From NCBI RefSeq assembly GCF_039521925.1, contig NZ_BAAACY010000148.1, positions 1-64,000 on the forward strand: DNA of 64,000 nucleotides. Reading direction: 5' to 3'. Position numbers and translations under genes: made by a program. The notes under the pieces are model-generated. The model was not told the origin of the DNA, made no database searches, and worked only from the letters and a program-made list of their open reading frames with translations. Of this stretch, positions 24,857 through 34,072 are shown piece by piece. This DNA is from Virgibacillus salarius (GTDB taxonomy: Bacteria > Bacillota > Bacilli > Bacillales > Amphibacillaceae). Numbering within the stretch: the stretch's first letter is position 1; each line of letters opens with the position of its first letter.

Positions 24857-25801
24857 ATGGATAAAGCAGAGACACCTACATCAACGGTTGTAAGCAATGC
24901 TGGTGTTTCCGACGATAAACGTTCCAACACGTTACTTGCAGATATTAAGTCATTGATCAAAGTTGGAATCATTAATTCCAATTTAATCACGGTATTTGCA
25001 GGTTTCTGGTTAGCGCTATATTTTACTGGATCTTCTTTTACAGATTATATTGGAACATTTATATTAACAATGGTAGGAAGTGCACTAGTGATTGCCGGAG
25101 GGTGTATGTTAAATAATTGGTACGATGCTGATATTGATCCAATTATGACAAGAACGAAATTACGCCCAACCGTAACCGGAACCATTTCACTTCAAGCTGT
25201 TCTTACACTTGGTATCGTTACCACATTAATAGGATTTGGACTACTCCTGTTTACAACTATTGAAGCGGTATTATTTGCGTTTATTGGTTGGTTTGTATAC
25301 GTTGTTCTCTATACGATGTGGTCTAAAAGAAAGTATACGCTGAATACAGCAATTGGTAGTTTTTCTGGGGCAGCACCACCTTTAATTGGCTGGGCGGCAG
25401 TAGAACCGAATTTTCATATTGTTCCATTTATTCTGTTTTTAATTATGTTTATTTGGCAGACTCCACATTTTCTTGCATTAGCAATGAGAAAAAGTAAAGA
25501 ATATAAAGCAGCAGGTATACCAATGCTACCAGTAGTACATGGTTTTGAATTCACGAAACGTCAAATTGTAATTTACATTGCATGTTTATTACCATTACCG
25601 TTTTACCTAGCTTCGTTGGGAACAACGTTCATGGTTATTGCTACTTTACTTAATGTTGGATGGCTAGCAATTGGTATCAGTGGATTCTTTATGAAAAATG
25701 ATCTGAAATGGGCAAACATCATTTTTATTTATTCATTGAATTATTTAACTATCTTATTTTTAATGATGGTTCTAGTAACATGGAACTCTCCATTTAGTTA
25801 A
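24857..25801 (+). CDS. ctaB: Protoheme IX farnesyltransferase (heme O synthase)
   Basis: UbiA-family prenyltransferase, 314 residues with about nine helices. It attaches farnesyl to heme B to give heme O. Mg-diphosphate motifs are NNWYDADIDPIMTRTKLRP (about 91-109) and the second loop KRKYTLNTAIGSFSGAAPPL; the WQTPHFLALAM segment is typical of CtaB. ATG 24857 has AAGGGGGG 7 nt upstream. First gene of the ctaB-F block; its product feeds CtaA. Confidence 0.95.
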   Translation: MDKAETPTSTVVSNAGVSDDKRSNTLLADIKSLIKVGIINSNLITVFAGFWLALYFTGSSFTDYIGTFILTMVGSALVIAGGCMLNNWYDADIDPIMTRTKLRPTVTGTISLQAVLTLGIVTTLIGFGLLLFTTIEAVLFAFIGWFVYVVLYTMWSKRKYTLNTAIGSFSGAAPPLIGWAAVEPNFHIVPFILFLIMFIWQTPHFLALAMRKSKEYKAAGIPMLPVVHGFEFTKRQIVIYIACLLPLPFYLASLGTTFMVIATLLNVGWLAIGISGFFMKNDLKWANIIFIYSLNYLTILFLMMVLVTWNSPFS

Positions 25802-25862
25802 TTCGTCCTTAATTTAATTTATATATAAGGAGCATCAAGAAAAGAAAGAGAGGTATGGATAC

Positions 25863-26915
25863 ATGAAAGGTTGGATGGGAAAATTCAAATCTGTATTCCT
25901 TTTAAGTTTACTTGCACTTGTCCTTGCTGGGTGTGGGAAAGAAAACTTAACTGCCCTTGTACCAAAAGGGTATGGAGCAGAGTCTTCCATGAATTTAATT
26001 ATTCTATCATCAATTATTATGTTATTTGTGTTTGTTATCGTATTTTTGGTTTATGTAATTACACTTGTCCGTTTTCGCAAAAAGAAGGGACAGGAAAATT
26101 TCATACCAAAGCAAGTAGAGGGCAACAAAACCTTGGAAACAGTATGGACAGTTATTCCAATTATTTTAGTGCTTGTGCTTGCAGTACCAACCGTTGCTGC
26201 TACATTTGATTTGGCAGATACATCCAAATCAAAAGATGGTATCAACATTGATGTTACTGGTAATCAATACTGGTGGCACTTTAGTTATGCTGGTGAAGAA
26301 ATTCAAACAAGTCAGGATTTATACATTCCAACAGGAGAAAAAGTATATCTAAATATGCAATCATCAGATGTAATCCATTCATTATGGGTACCAAGTATCT
26401 CTGGTAAGATGGATGTTAACCCTGAAAATGTCAACACCATGTATATTGAAGCAAAAGAAGAAGGGGTTTACTGGGGCAAATGTGCAGAGCTATGCGGACC
26501 TTCACATTCCTTGATGGATTTTAAAGTTATTGCTGTTAGTCCAGAAGAATATGATCAATGGGTTGAAGACATGCAAGGTGTTGATCCAGAAGCGCAGCCT
26601 CAAGATGCAGTGGCTCAAGATGGTAAGGCAGCATTTGAGGAAAATAACTGTATGAGCTGTCACGCTATTGGTTCTTCGCCAAATGCGGTAGGTCCAAACT
26701 TAACCAACTTTGGTGATCGCTCTAGAATAGCTGGTATTTTGGAACCAACAAAAGAGAAGTTAGTTAATTGGATTATGGATCCTGAATCCATAAAACCAGG
26801 GAACAAAATGACGAATAATTACCCTGAACTATCTAAAGAAGAAGCAAGTAATATCGCAGAGTATTTGCTGCAATTGCAGCCATCTGAGATAACTCCAGAG
26901 AGTGCAGGAAACTAA
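25863..26915 (+). CDS. ctaC: Cytochrome caa3 oxidase subunit II with fused cytochrome c
   Basis: 350 residues: lipoprotein signal with LVLAGC, two membrane helices (about 37-62 and 92-112), a cupredoxin domain and a C-terminal cytochrome c domain. CuA ligands are CAELCGPSHSLM (Cys207, Cys211, His215, Met218), with the first His in DVIHSLWVP. The heme c site is CMSCH (Cys263, Cys266, His267), and Met ligand candidates lie near the C-terminus (GNKMTNNYPEL). The fused heme c makes this a caa3-type oxidase that accepts electrons from cytochrome c. Confidence 0.96.
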   Translation: MKGWMGKFKSVFLLSLLALVLAGCGKENLTALVPKGYGAESSMNLIILSSIIMLFVFVIVFLVYVITLVRFRKKKGQENFIPKQVEGNKTLETVWTVIPIILVLVLAVPTVAATFDLADTSKSKDGINIDVTGNQYWWHFSYAGEEIQTSQDLYIPTGEKVYLNMQSSDVIHSLWVPSISGKMDVNPENVNTMYIEAKEEGVYWGKCAELCGPSHSLMDFKVIAVSPEEYDQWVEDMQGVDPEAQPQDAVAQDGKAAFEENNCMSCHAIGSSPNAVGPNLTNFGDRSRIAGILEPTKEKLVNWIMDPESIKPGNKMTNNYPELSKEEASNIAEYLLQLQPSEITPESAGN

Positions 26916-26956
26916 TTAAACTAAAGGGTGGAAGAAGTAAAAGGGAGGTTTAAAAT

Positions 26957-28810
26957 TTGAGTATTGCAGCTGCTCAAAAGAAAGGCTTCGGTGCTGTTAT
27001 TTGGGATTATTTAACCACAGTCGATCATAAGAAAATTGCGCATTTGTATTTATTCGGCGGTGGCTTCTTTTTCCTACTTGGCGGACTTGAAGCATTGTTT
27101 ATTCGTATACAACTGATTAAACCTGAGAATGATTTTTTAAGTGCAGGTTTATATAATGAAATGATAACGATGCATGGTACGACTATGATATTCCTTGCAG
27201 CTATGCCATTATTGCTAGGAATAATGAACGCTATTATGCCCTTACAGATTGGGGCACGAGATGTAGCCTTTCCATTTTTAAATTCACTTGGGTTTTGGCT
27301 ATTTATGTTTGGTGGGGTTCTTTTAAACTGTAGCTGGTTCCTCGGAGGCGCTCCTGATGCAGGTTGGACTGCCTACACACCATTATCAACCACGTCTCCT
27401 GGTCATGGAGTGGACTTTTATATCCTAGGTCTCCAGATTTCGGGTGCAGGGACATTAATGGGTGGTATTAACTTTTTAGTAACAATAGTTACAATGCGTG
27501 CACCAGGCATGACATATATGCGTATGCCGCTCTTCACTTGGACGACATTTGTAACAAGCGTGCTAATTTTATTTGCCTTTCCAGCTTTAACAGTTGGACT
27601 GTTTTTATTAATGTTTGACCGTATGTTCGGATCTGCGTTCTTTGAAGTTTCGCTTGGAGGAAATGCAGTTATCTGGCAGCATCTATTTTGGATATTTGGT
27701 CATCCAGAGGTTTACATTTTAATACTTCCAGCATTTGGTGTGTTTAGTGATATATTCGCAACCTTCTCTAAGAAGCGATTATTCGGTTATACTGCCATGG
27801 TATTTGCTACAATACTGATCGCATTCTTAGGTTTTATGGTTTGGGCACACCATATGTTTACCGTGGGTCTTGGACCTGTTGCTAATGCTATTTTTGCGAT
27901 TGCTACGATGGCGATCGCCGTACCTACTGGTATTAAGATCTTTAACTGGTTGGCAACAATGTGGGGCGGTAGCATTACGATTAATTCCGCAATGCTTTGG
28001 TCATTAGCATTTATTCCATCATTTACAATCGGTGGAATGACAGGGGTAATGCTTGCCTCAGCTGTTGCAGACTATCAATATCACGATTCTTATTTTGTTG
28101 TAGCTCACTTCCACTATGTTATTGTAGGTGGAGTAGTATTTGGTATTTTGGCAGCCTTACATTATTGGTGGCCGAAGATGTTTGGAAAAATTCTAAATGA
28201 AGCCTTAGGTAAATTATCGTTCTGGTTATTCTTTATCGGCTTCCATTTAACTTTCTTTATTCAACACTTTTTAGGTCTAATGGGTATGCCTCGACGCTAT
28301 TGGGTATTCTTAGAGGATCAAGGCTTGGATATAGGTAACCTAGTTAGTACTATAGGAGCACTGTTAATGGGTGTTGGAGGTCTTTTATTTGTTATTAACA
28401 TCATCTATACATCTGTTAAAGGAGAAAAAGCTCCAGCGGATCCTTGGGACGGTCGTACGTTAGAATGGGCTATTCCTTCTCCACCACCGTTCTATAACTT
28501 TAAGCAAACACCACTTGTACGTGGGCTTGATCCACTATGGATTGAGAAAACGGAAGGTAAGGGTGAAATGACTGCCGCCGAGCCACTTGGGGACATTCAT
28601 ATGCCTAATGGATCTATTTTACCTTTCATCATGTCATTAGGTTTCTTTATTGCAGGGTTTGGATTTATTTATCAGGTGGATCAAAAAGCATGGTTAGTAG
28701 CTGTGTTTGCCGGTATGGGTATTGCGCTAGCTTGTATGCTTATTCGCTCTTTGAAAGATTACCATGGCTTTCATATTACCAAAGAAGAACTTGAAAGGGA
28801 GGCTGACTAA
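26957..28810 (+). CDS. ctaD: Cytochrome caa3 oxidase subunit I
   Basis: The 617-residue catalytic subunit carries low-spin heme, heme a3 and CuB. The cross-linked pair is in GHPEVYILILP (His249, Tyr253). The CuB histidines are in WAHHMFTVG (His298, His299), and heme ligands are in HDSYFVVAHFHYVIVGG. The K-channel and proton-loading residues follow the A1 type (the Tyr253 region). Starts at TTG 26957 with GGGAGG 6 nt upstream. The next gene begins 2 nt after the stop. Confidence 0.96.
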   Translation: MSIAAAQKKGFGAVIWDYLTTVDHKKIAHLYLFGGGFFFLLGGLEALFIRIQLIKPENDFLSAGLYNEMITMHGTTMIFLAAMPLLLGIMNAIMPLQIGARDVAFPFLNSLGFWLFMFGGVLLNCSWFLGGAPDAGWTAYTPLSTTSPGHGVDFYILGLQISGAGTLMGGINFLVTIVTMRAPGMTYMRMPLFTWTTFVTSVLILFAFPALTVGLFLLMFDRMFGSAFFEVSLGGNAVIWQHLFWIFGHPEVYILILPAFGVFSDIFATFSKKRLFGYTAMVFATILIAFLGFMVWAHHMFTVGLGPVANAIFAIATMAIAVPTGIKIFNWLATMWGGSITINSAMLWSLAFIPSFTIGGMTGVMLASAVADYQYHDSYFVVAHFHYVIVGGVVFGILAALHYWWPKMFGKILNEALGKLSFWLFFIGFHLTFFIQHFLGLMGMPRRYWVFLEDQGLDIGNLVSTIGALLMGVGGLLFVINIIYTSVKGEKAPADPWDGRTLEWAIPSPPPFYNFKQTPLVRGLDPLWIEKTEGKGEMTAAEPLGDIHMPNGSILPFIMSLGFFIAGFGFIYQVDQKAWLVAVFAGMGIALACMLIRSLKDYHGFHITKEELEREAD

Positions 28811-28811
28811 T

Positions 28812-29435
28812 ATGAGTCACGATCATTCCTTAAATCCAGAAACGATGCCTCAGGAACCAGAAAAGGCTACCCTTGAAGGTAAAAATAAATTCCTTGGGCT
28901 ATGGTTCTTCTTAGGCGGTGAGACAGTTTTATTCGCCAGTTTGTTTGGGACTTTCTTAGCATTGAGAAATTCAACTGCAGACGGTCCTGCTGGTGAAGAA
29001 ATTTTTGGCTTAGAGCTTGTTTTTCTAATGACAATGCTTTTATTAACTAGTTCACTTACTAGTGTGTATGCGATGTATCATATGAAGAACAATGACTTTA
29101 AGAAAATGCAATTATGGTTAGGGATCACTGCATTTCTTGGTATTGGATTCCTAGCTTGTGAAATATATGAGTTTTATCATTATATTCACGAGTATCATTT
29201 TACGTTTAGATCGTCTGCTTTTGGTTCAGCGTTCTATACGTTAGTAGGTTTCCATGGAGGGCACGTAGCGTTTGGGCTTAGTTGGTTAATTGCCATTATG
29301 GTTCGAAATGCGAAGCGTGGTTTAAACCTATATAATGCACCAAAATATTACACATTCAGCTTGTATTGGCACTTTATTGATGTCGTATGGGTATTTATCT
29401 TTACGGTTGTATACCTAATGGGAAAGGTGGGTTAA
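28812..29435 (+). CDS. ctaE: Cytochrome caa3 oxidase subunit III
   Basis: 207 residues from the ATG at 28812 with GAAAGGGAGG in the end of ctaD; codons upstream lie within ctaD. Five helices as in short subunit III proteins. Recognised segments are FLGLWFFLGGETVLFASLFG and, near the end, GFHGGHVAFGLSWLIA and YWHFIDVVWVFIF. It stabilises subunit I and helps keep proton uptake active. Followed 3 nt later by ctaF. Confidence 0.95.
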   Translation: MSHDHSLNPETMPQEPEKATLEGKNKFLGLWFFLGGETVLFASLFGTFLALRNSTADGPAGEEIFGLELVFLMTMLLLTSSLTSVYAMYHMKNNDFKKMQLWLGITAFLGIGFLACEIYEFYHYIHEYHFTFRSSAFGSAFYTLVGFHGGHVAFGLSWLIAIMVRNAKRGLNLYNAPKYYTFSLYWHFIDVVWVFIFTVVYLMGKVG

Positions 29436-29438
29436 TTC

Positions 29439-29753
29439 ATGACGGATAACACCAATACCAATTCGTTCCAAAAGCAAAAGAATAAAGAAGAAATGAAGAA
29501 GCAACTTATTACTTTTGCTCTTATGATTGGATTTACCATTATAGCTTTTGCTATTGTTGCAACTGAAGCAATGGATAAAATGTTCGCTATTCCTCTACTG
29601 CTAATTTTAGCAGTAGTTCAAGTAGCATTTCAGTTCTATTATTTTATGCATATGAAGGATAAGGGACATGAGTTTCCATCCATGATGATTTATGGTGGTA
29701 TATGGGCTGCTATATTAACGGTAGCAGCATTAGTAGCCATTGTTTGGTGGTAG
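29439..29753 (+). CDS. ctaF: Cytochrome caa3 oxidase subunit IV
   Basis: 104 residues. A polar N-terminus is followed by three hydrophobic helices, with the family motif QVAFQFYYFMHMKDKGHEFP in the second loop. Typical size for bacterial subunit IV. It is the last gene of ctaB-F; the downstream repeat element, starting 7 nt after the stop, supplies the terminator. Confidence 0.93.
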   Translation: MTDNTNTNSFQKQKNKEEMKKQLITFALMIGFTIIAFAIVATEAMDKMFAIPLLLILAVVQVAFQFYYFMHMKDKGHEFPSMMIYGGIWAAILTVAALVAIVWW

Positions 29754-29760
29754 GATAAAA

Positions 29761-30050
29761 GAGGCTGAGACAAAAGAATGAAGAAACAATAAAAAACGAA
29801 CGATGATTAGTTGGAAATAATTATCGTTCGTTTTTTGATCAAAATAATTCATTTAGCACCTGAAATAAGCGAGACTCCGGCGGGAACAGCACGAGTCCGA
29901 AGATCCACTTGGTAACGTGTTTTTCTTTACCAAGTTAGCTGAGGCTGTGTCCGTGGAACGAGTATGTTTTTGCGGTGCGGCGATGATACTCCTATTGATA
30001 ACATGATTATTCGTATGTTGAGTAAAGAAGTTGTGTTTTGTCCCAGCCTC
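29761..30050 (+). repeat. Short element with IS1182-type ends (MITE-like), copy D
   Basis: 290 bp bounded by GAGGCTGAGACAAAA and the inverted TTTTGTCCCAGCCTC. Inside are a terminator hairpin (29791-29836), GAGACTCCGGCGGGAACAGC, a stem CTTGGTAA/TTACCAAG and GATAACATGATTATTCGTAT. It has no coding frame. Its end matches the IS end at 497-511 in 14 of 15 bases. Confidence 0.75.
29791..29840 (+). terminator. Terminator of the cta operon inside the repeat element
   Basis: AAAAAACGAACGAT pairs with ATCGTTCGTTTTTT. No other terminator follows ctaF, so the operon appears to use the one carried by the element. Confidence 0.8.
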
Positions 30051-30057
30051 TTTTTCT

Positions 30058-30260
30058 TAGTCTAAGAAATTATAAAATTAGCCCATTTGGATAAATAGGC
30101 GCGTGTTAAGTCACGTCCAGTTCCAGCTCCCAGAAACGAGGCTACTTCATGAATCGTCCTAATCTAAGCCATCATCGGCTCGCGAGCTCATCGTGATTCT
30201 TTTATCTCGGTTGACTTGCTTCAGTCGCTACGTTTCTATTCGGCGCTTACGCTTTTGTTC
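30058..30260 (+). repeat. Terminator-docked repeat, copy D
   Basis: Begins TAGTCTAAGAAATTATAAAA just after CAGCCTCTTTTTCT, the T-rich right end of the MITE-like element. Landmarks CCAGAAACGAGGCTA, CATCATCGGCTCGCGAGCTC, GGTTGACTTGCTTCAGTCG and GGCGCTTACGCTTTTG are present. Together the two elements fill 29754-30366. Confidence 0.85.
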
Positions 30261-30366
30261 TTGCTTTATGCTAGTGTTTTCTAAAAGTCGTCACATTATA
30301 AGTGTGTGTTAATATTCATATTCAGTTATAATAGTGAGGACAATCCTTTTATAGAGGTGAATAATA

Positions 30367-31266
30367 ATGTGGCTAGAATTACAGATCTTCGGATTTCGTG
30401 CCTTATGGAGTCCGTATTTTCTATTATTTGTAATCGGATTGGGTGTCGCTTACTTTTTAGTTACAGGTCCATATCGTCATAAATTTGGTGGAACTGATAA
30501 ACCGACGAGTAAACAGCAAGTTATGTTCTATATCGCAATCTTTTTACTTTACGTAGTTAAGGGAGCACCGATAGATTTGCTTTCACATATTATGCTAACT
30601 GCTCACATGGTACAGATGGCAATTTACTACTTAGTATTTCCTATACTCGTAATAAAGGGAATTCCAACTTGGATTTGGAAAAAAGTAATTGGAGCACCAA
30701 TTATTAAACCGCTTTTTAACTTATTAACTAAACCGTTAATTTCACTGCTCCTGTTTAATGCACTATTTTCCATCTATCACATTCCTGTAATCTTTGACTT
30801 TGCTAAATCCAATCCGATTGCACATACAACTATTTCACTTGTAATACTTGCAGCAGCTTTCATTGTTTGGTGGCCAATCTTATCACCAATTAAAGAAATG
30901 GATACAATGCGACCACTAGTGAAAATAGGGTATATTTTTGCTAATGGTGTGTTAATCACTCCAGCATGTGTGTTGATCATATTTGCAGACCATCCTTTAT
31001 TTGCTGCATATAGTCAAGATGGAGCCTGGTTACAGGCGCTTGCTTTATGCGTTCCGGGAGAGGTACTAGAGGGAATATCTTTTTCCATTTCTGGACCTGA
31101 AATGTTCTCCCCAATGAGTACCGTTGAGGATCAGCAATTAGGTGGGATTATTATGAAAATCATGCAGGAAATCACCTATGGTATTCTGTTAGGTAGAATT
31201 TTCTTTAAGTGGTTTAATCAAGAGAGCTTGAGAGTCGATCCAATACCAGCAGATATAAGAAATTAA
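30367..31266 (+). CDS. ctaG: Cytochrome c oxidase assembly factor CtaG (caa3 type)
   Basis: 299 residues with seven or more hydrophobic helices; the Bacillus caa3 CtaG family, unrelated to the copper chaperone Cox11. Family segments are FRALWSPYFLLFVIGLGVAY, LLSHIMLTAHMVQMAIYYLV with conserved histidines, LFSIYHIPVIFDF, and a C-terminal HPLFAAYSQDG. The His/Met pattern suits a copper-handling role in CuA/CuB assembly. ATG has AGAGGTG 7 nt upstream. Separated from ctaF by the two repeats. Confidence 0.93.
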   Translation: MWLELQIFGFRALWSPYFLLFVIGLGVAYFLVTGPYRHKFGGTDKPTSKQQVMFYIAIFLLYVVKGAPIDLLSHIMLTAHMVQMAIYYLVFPILVIKGIPTWIWKKVIGAPIIKPLFNLLTKPLISLLLFNALFSIYHIPVIFDFAKSNPIAHTTISLVILAAAFIVWWPILSPIKEMDTMRPLVKIGYIFANGVLITPACVLIIFADHPLFAAYSQDGAWLQALALCVPGEVLEGISFSISGPEMFSPMSTVEDQQLGGIIMKIMQEITYGILLGRIFFKWFNQESLRVDPIPADIRN

Positions 31267-31338
31267 CAAAGATTTATTCCTATAGAAAAGATTACTAATA
31301 TTGTTTTCAGCACTTTACTTAATTGCAATTTTAGTCCT

Positions 31339-31390
31339 AAGCCTCACCTCTTTTATCTAGTTACTTGGTAATTAGGTGGGGGCTTTGTTG
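31339..31390 (+). terminator. Possible terminator after ctaG
   Basis: AAGCC.CACCT pairs with AGGTG..GGCTT across a 26-nt loop and ends in TTGTTGTG. It is weak. The rest of 31267-31644 shows no feature. Confidence 0.4.
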
Positions 31391-31644
31391 TGTTTAGGAA
31401 TTTTTTTATACTGGTGTAAAATTGAAATACTAATAATATGACATTATGTTGTAAAAATAGTATCAGTAAGTCTATTTTAAATGGAAACCGTATTTTTAAG
31501 CATAAGCTAAAACTGATTCGTCCATAATGACTTTATCAGGACGTCGTGATTTTAGCCTTTAACAAAATATGATAAAATATAAAAGCATAATCTTGAGGTT
31601 TGCTGAGTTACTTATGCATTTTTAGAAGGGAGCACATATTTTCT

Positions 31645-32100
31645 ATGCCTTTATTGCCCACTATTAGTACGTTTTTTATTGTTCTTAGTGCAGTATTAGT
31701 CGCTTTTGGCTGGCGATTTATTGTTAAAGGAGAGGCGAAAAGCCACAAGAAAACGATGATTGCCGCTGCAATTAGTGCATTGCTGTTTTTTATTATTTAT
31801 ATATCAAGAACTATTTTTATTGGTAATACGAGCTTTGGAGGACCAGAGGATCTTGAAATATATTATACGATTTTCTTGATTTTTCACATTACCTTAGCTA
31901 CAACGGGGGCTGTTTTTGGTATTACAACGTTGGTATTGGCATTTAAGCGTAAGATCAGCGTACATAGAAAAATAGGTCCGATTACGAGTATAATTTGGTT
32001 TTTAAGCGCGTCTACCGGAGTAATTGTTTATCTTTTACTATATATACTCTATGAGGGTGGAGAAACAACTAGTTTAATAAAAGCAATTTTAGGAACATAG
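31645..32100 (+). CDS. DUF420 membrane protein, CtaM-like oxidase assembly factor
   Basis: 151 residues with four hydrophobic helices. It starts MPLLPTISTFFIVLSAVLVA and carries histidines in the loop KGEAKSHKKTMIAAA, in the helix near LIFHITLATTGAV, and in the VHRKIGP loop. This matches DUF420 (YozB/CtaM). CtaM in Staphylococcus aureus is needed for heme-A oxidases, and the place next to ctaG supports that role. ATG 31645 was chosen over an upstream TTG. AGAAGGGAG lies 12 nt away, which is long. Confidence 0.8.
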   Translation: MPLLPTISTFFIVLSAVLVAFGWRFIVKGEAKSHKKTMIAAAISALLFFIIYISRTIFIGNTSFGGPEDLEIYYTIFLIFHITLATTGAVFGITTLVLAFKRKISVHRKIGPITSIIWFLSASTGVIVYLLLYILYEGGETTSLIKAILGT

Positions 32101-32136
32101 AAAAGAGTTAGAGGCTTAAGCCTCTAACTCTTTTTA
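32101..32136. terminator. Two-way terminator, perfect 34-bp palindrome
   Basis: AAAAGAGTTAGAGGCTT and its exact reverse complement, with T-runs on both strands, between the convergent DUF420 and AI-2E-type genes. Confidence 0.92.
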
Positions 32137-33192
32137 TATTTTTATATTCCAGTTAATAATACCTGCCTCTTTTGCTGAATTAAACGCGATTACTAGTAGT
32201 GGACCGAGTATAAATCCGAATAGACCTAGGAGTTTTAGTCCAATGAACATGGATATTAAGGTGGCTAATGGTGACAATCCTATATGCTGTCCCATCACTT
32301 TTGGCTCAACTGTTCGACGGATAGCAAGTAGGATAACAGCAAGCACGGCGAGTTGAATCCCCATCCCCGTATCGCCAGCGAGGAACATAAATATCGACCA
32401 AGGTCCAAGGATGGCAATTGAACCAATGATTGGAATTAAGTCAATCACCCAAATGATTAATGACATAATAATCGCTACTTCAGGTGCTATGAAAAATAAT
32501 CCAATCAATGTTACAGCTAGAATAATAAGGCTCACAAGAAACTGAGCTTTGAAGAAACCCAAAAATACACTCGTCAGCCTTGCGTTCATAAACGATACTT
32601 GTTCTGCTGTTTCTTTCGTCATTACGTGATACATTTTGGCCTTTAGCAATGGTAGTTCAACCATAAATAAAAATAAAGCAATTAAATAGACAATGAAACT
32701 AATTAAGTATTGAGGAACCGTTGCAAATACTTGTGCAATTCGATCAAGCGTGAATTTCTCTTTAGCAGTTTCACTTAGTGCATTCAAATTGGCTTCGATG
32801 CTAGATGATACCTGATTAACAAATTCAGATGGTAAATCATCTGTATATTGCTGAACTTCTGTTTCCCATTCCCTATAGATTCGGTTCAATTCATTGAAAT
32901 GAGAAGGCACATCTTCAACAAAATTAACTACTTGTGTGACAGCCCTTGTAACAGTAAAGGTCCCTGCTACTCCAAGTACGATTAAAAACAGTAAGAAAAC
33001 GATAGTCACTGAGATTTTTCTGTTGACTTTTAATCTTCTTTGAATTAGTCGAATTACTGGATTTAGGAAAAGGGCAGAAACAAATGCTACAATCAAAGGT
33101 ATTGATATGGGCAAAATAAAAATCGCAACTAAAATGATGAATATACCTAAAAAAATGAGTGTCCAATGGCGTTTTGTTATATTTCGAAACAA
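32134..33192 (-). CDS. AI-2E/TqsA-family membrane protein
   Basis: 352 residues with seven to eight hydrophobic helices. Typical of PF01594: paired N-terminal helices (FIILVAIFILPISIPLIVAF), a long polar segment at about 85-150, then FLGFFKAQFLVSLIILAVTL and the end GLKLLGLFGFILGPLLVIAF. Relatives export small molecules or ions; the name AI-2E does not prove autoinducer transport. A TTG start at 33192 is used, and GGAG lies 13 nt upstream, so the start is uncertain. It is not part of the ylb synteny of B. subtilis. Confidence 0.8.
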   Translation of the reverse strand: MFRNITKRHWTLIFLGIFIILVAIFILPISIPLIVAFVSALFLNPVIRLIQRRLKVNRKISVTIVFLLFLIVLGVAGTFTVTRAVTQVVNFVEDVPSHFNELNRIYREWETEVQQYTDDLPSEFVNQVSSSIEANLNALSETAKEKFTLDRIAQVFATVPQYLISFIVYLIALFLFMVELPLLKAKMYHVMTKETAEQVSFMNARLTSVFLGFFKAQFLVSLIILAVTLIGLFFIAPEVAIIMSLIIWVIDLIPIIGSIAILGPWSIFMFLAGDTGMGIQLAVLAVILLAIRRTVEPKVMGQHIGLSPLATLISMFIGLKLLGLFGFILGPLLVIAFNSAKEAGIINWNIKI

Positions 33193-33356
33193 CTTATTAC
33201 GATGGCTCCTTTCCTAGAAAAAACAGTTACAAATATATAAAAAATATAGCATTTATTTTTGAATTTGAACAGAATAATATTTCTAAAAACTTCCATGCAC
33301 AACGGCTTATATACTTTTTATATCTAAATGTTATGTTACATATATACATGGAATGT

Positions 33357-33396
33357 GTAAAAAAACCGGCTACTCTCATACTTAGGAGTAGTCGGC
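33357..33396 (-). terminator. Terminator of the yugN-like gene
   Basis: On the minus strand AGCCGACTACT pairs with AGTAGCCGGT, followed by TTTTTTT. Confidence 0.82.
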
Positions 33397-33406
33397 TGCT
33401 AGTTAT

Positions 33407-33772
33407 TTATTGGTTGAATTGTTCAATTTCAGATTTCACTTTACTAACTAAGTTATTTGCACGTTCAACTAAATTTTCTGGAAAGCCTTCTTCCTCTCCA
33501 TATTCAACCCCATGCGGGTAATAGTGCTTTCCTAATAAAGGTGTCATTAGTTTGATGACGGCGTTTCCACGATCGACATCACCTTCAACAGCATAGCCTT
33601 GAATTCGAATGTAGTATGTAATATTCTTTTCTTTGGAATCCATTCGGTAATCATAAGTGACACGTTCATAATCCCATTGACCTGCACGAATAAAAGCATG
33701 TTTAGCAGTTAAATGATCCAGTGGCTTTAAATCAATAACCAAGTCTTCCAATCCTGTATTTTCTAATCTCAT
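33407..33772 (-). CDS. YugN-like family protein
   Basis: 121 residues, soluble. The family signature is GQWDYERVTYDYRM followed by YYIRIQGYAVEGDVDRGNAV and LGKHYYPHGVEY. ATG 33772 with GAGGTGG 5-6 nt upstream is preferred to GTG 33781. Function unknown. Single gene with its own terminator, divergent from ylbC. Confidence 0.85.
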   Translation of the reverse strand: MRLENTGLEDLVIDLKPLDHLTAKHAFIRAGQWDYERVTYDYRMDSKEKNITYYIRIQGYAVEGDVDRGNAVIKLMTPLLGKHYYPHGVEYGEEEGFPENLVERANNLVSKVKSEIEQFNQ

Positions 33773-34072
33773 TTTATCCACCTCACCTAATAGTCCTCAC
33801 TATACTATATTAGTATGAATTGCAAGAACTTGCAATTGAAAAGACATATTGAAAAATAGGATAAATTCCTACAGGATGACTGCTAATATAACTATTGGAT
33901 ATTCGCAGGACTGAAATTGTTGTAATGGGTTCTATTTGCGTATTTTGAAAGTGAAATTATTTGCCGAACTTGGCATTTTTTTATATGATTACCATTAAAA
34001 TAATAGAGAAGATAGCATGATTTATATATTAGAATCATATATATACCATAAAACGTAAAAGGAGACTATATA

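Noticed and set aside
29761..30260. CRISPR array or tandem repeats at the intergenic repeat cluster
   Set aside because: The copies are dispersed, about 200-290 bp, unequal in sequence, and lack regular spacers or cas genes.
33159..33521. 120-codon plus-strand frame between the AI-2E-type gene and ylbC
   Set aside because: It crosses the yugN-like terminator and overlaps that gene on the opposite strand; low-complexity and no start signal.
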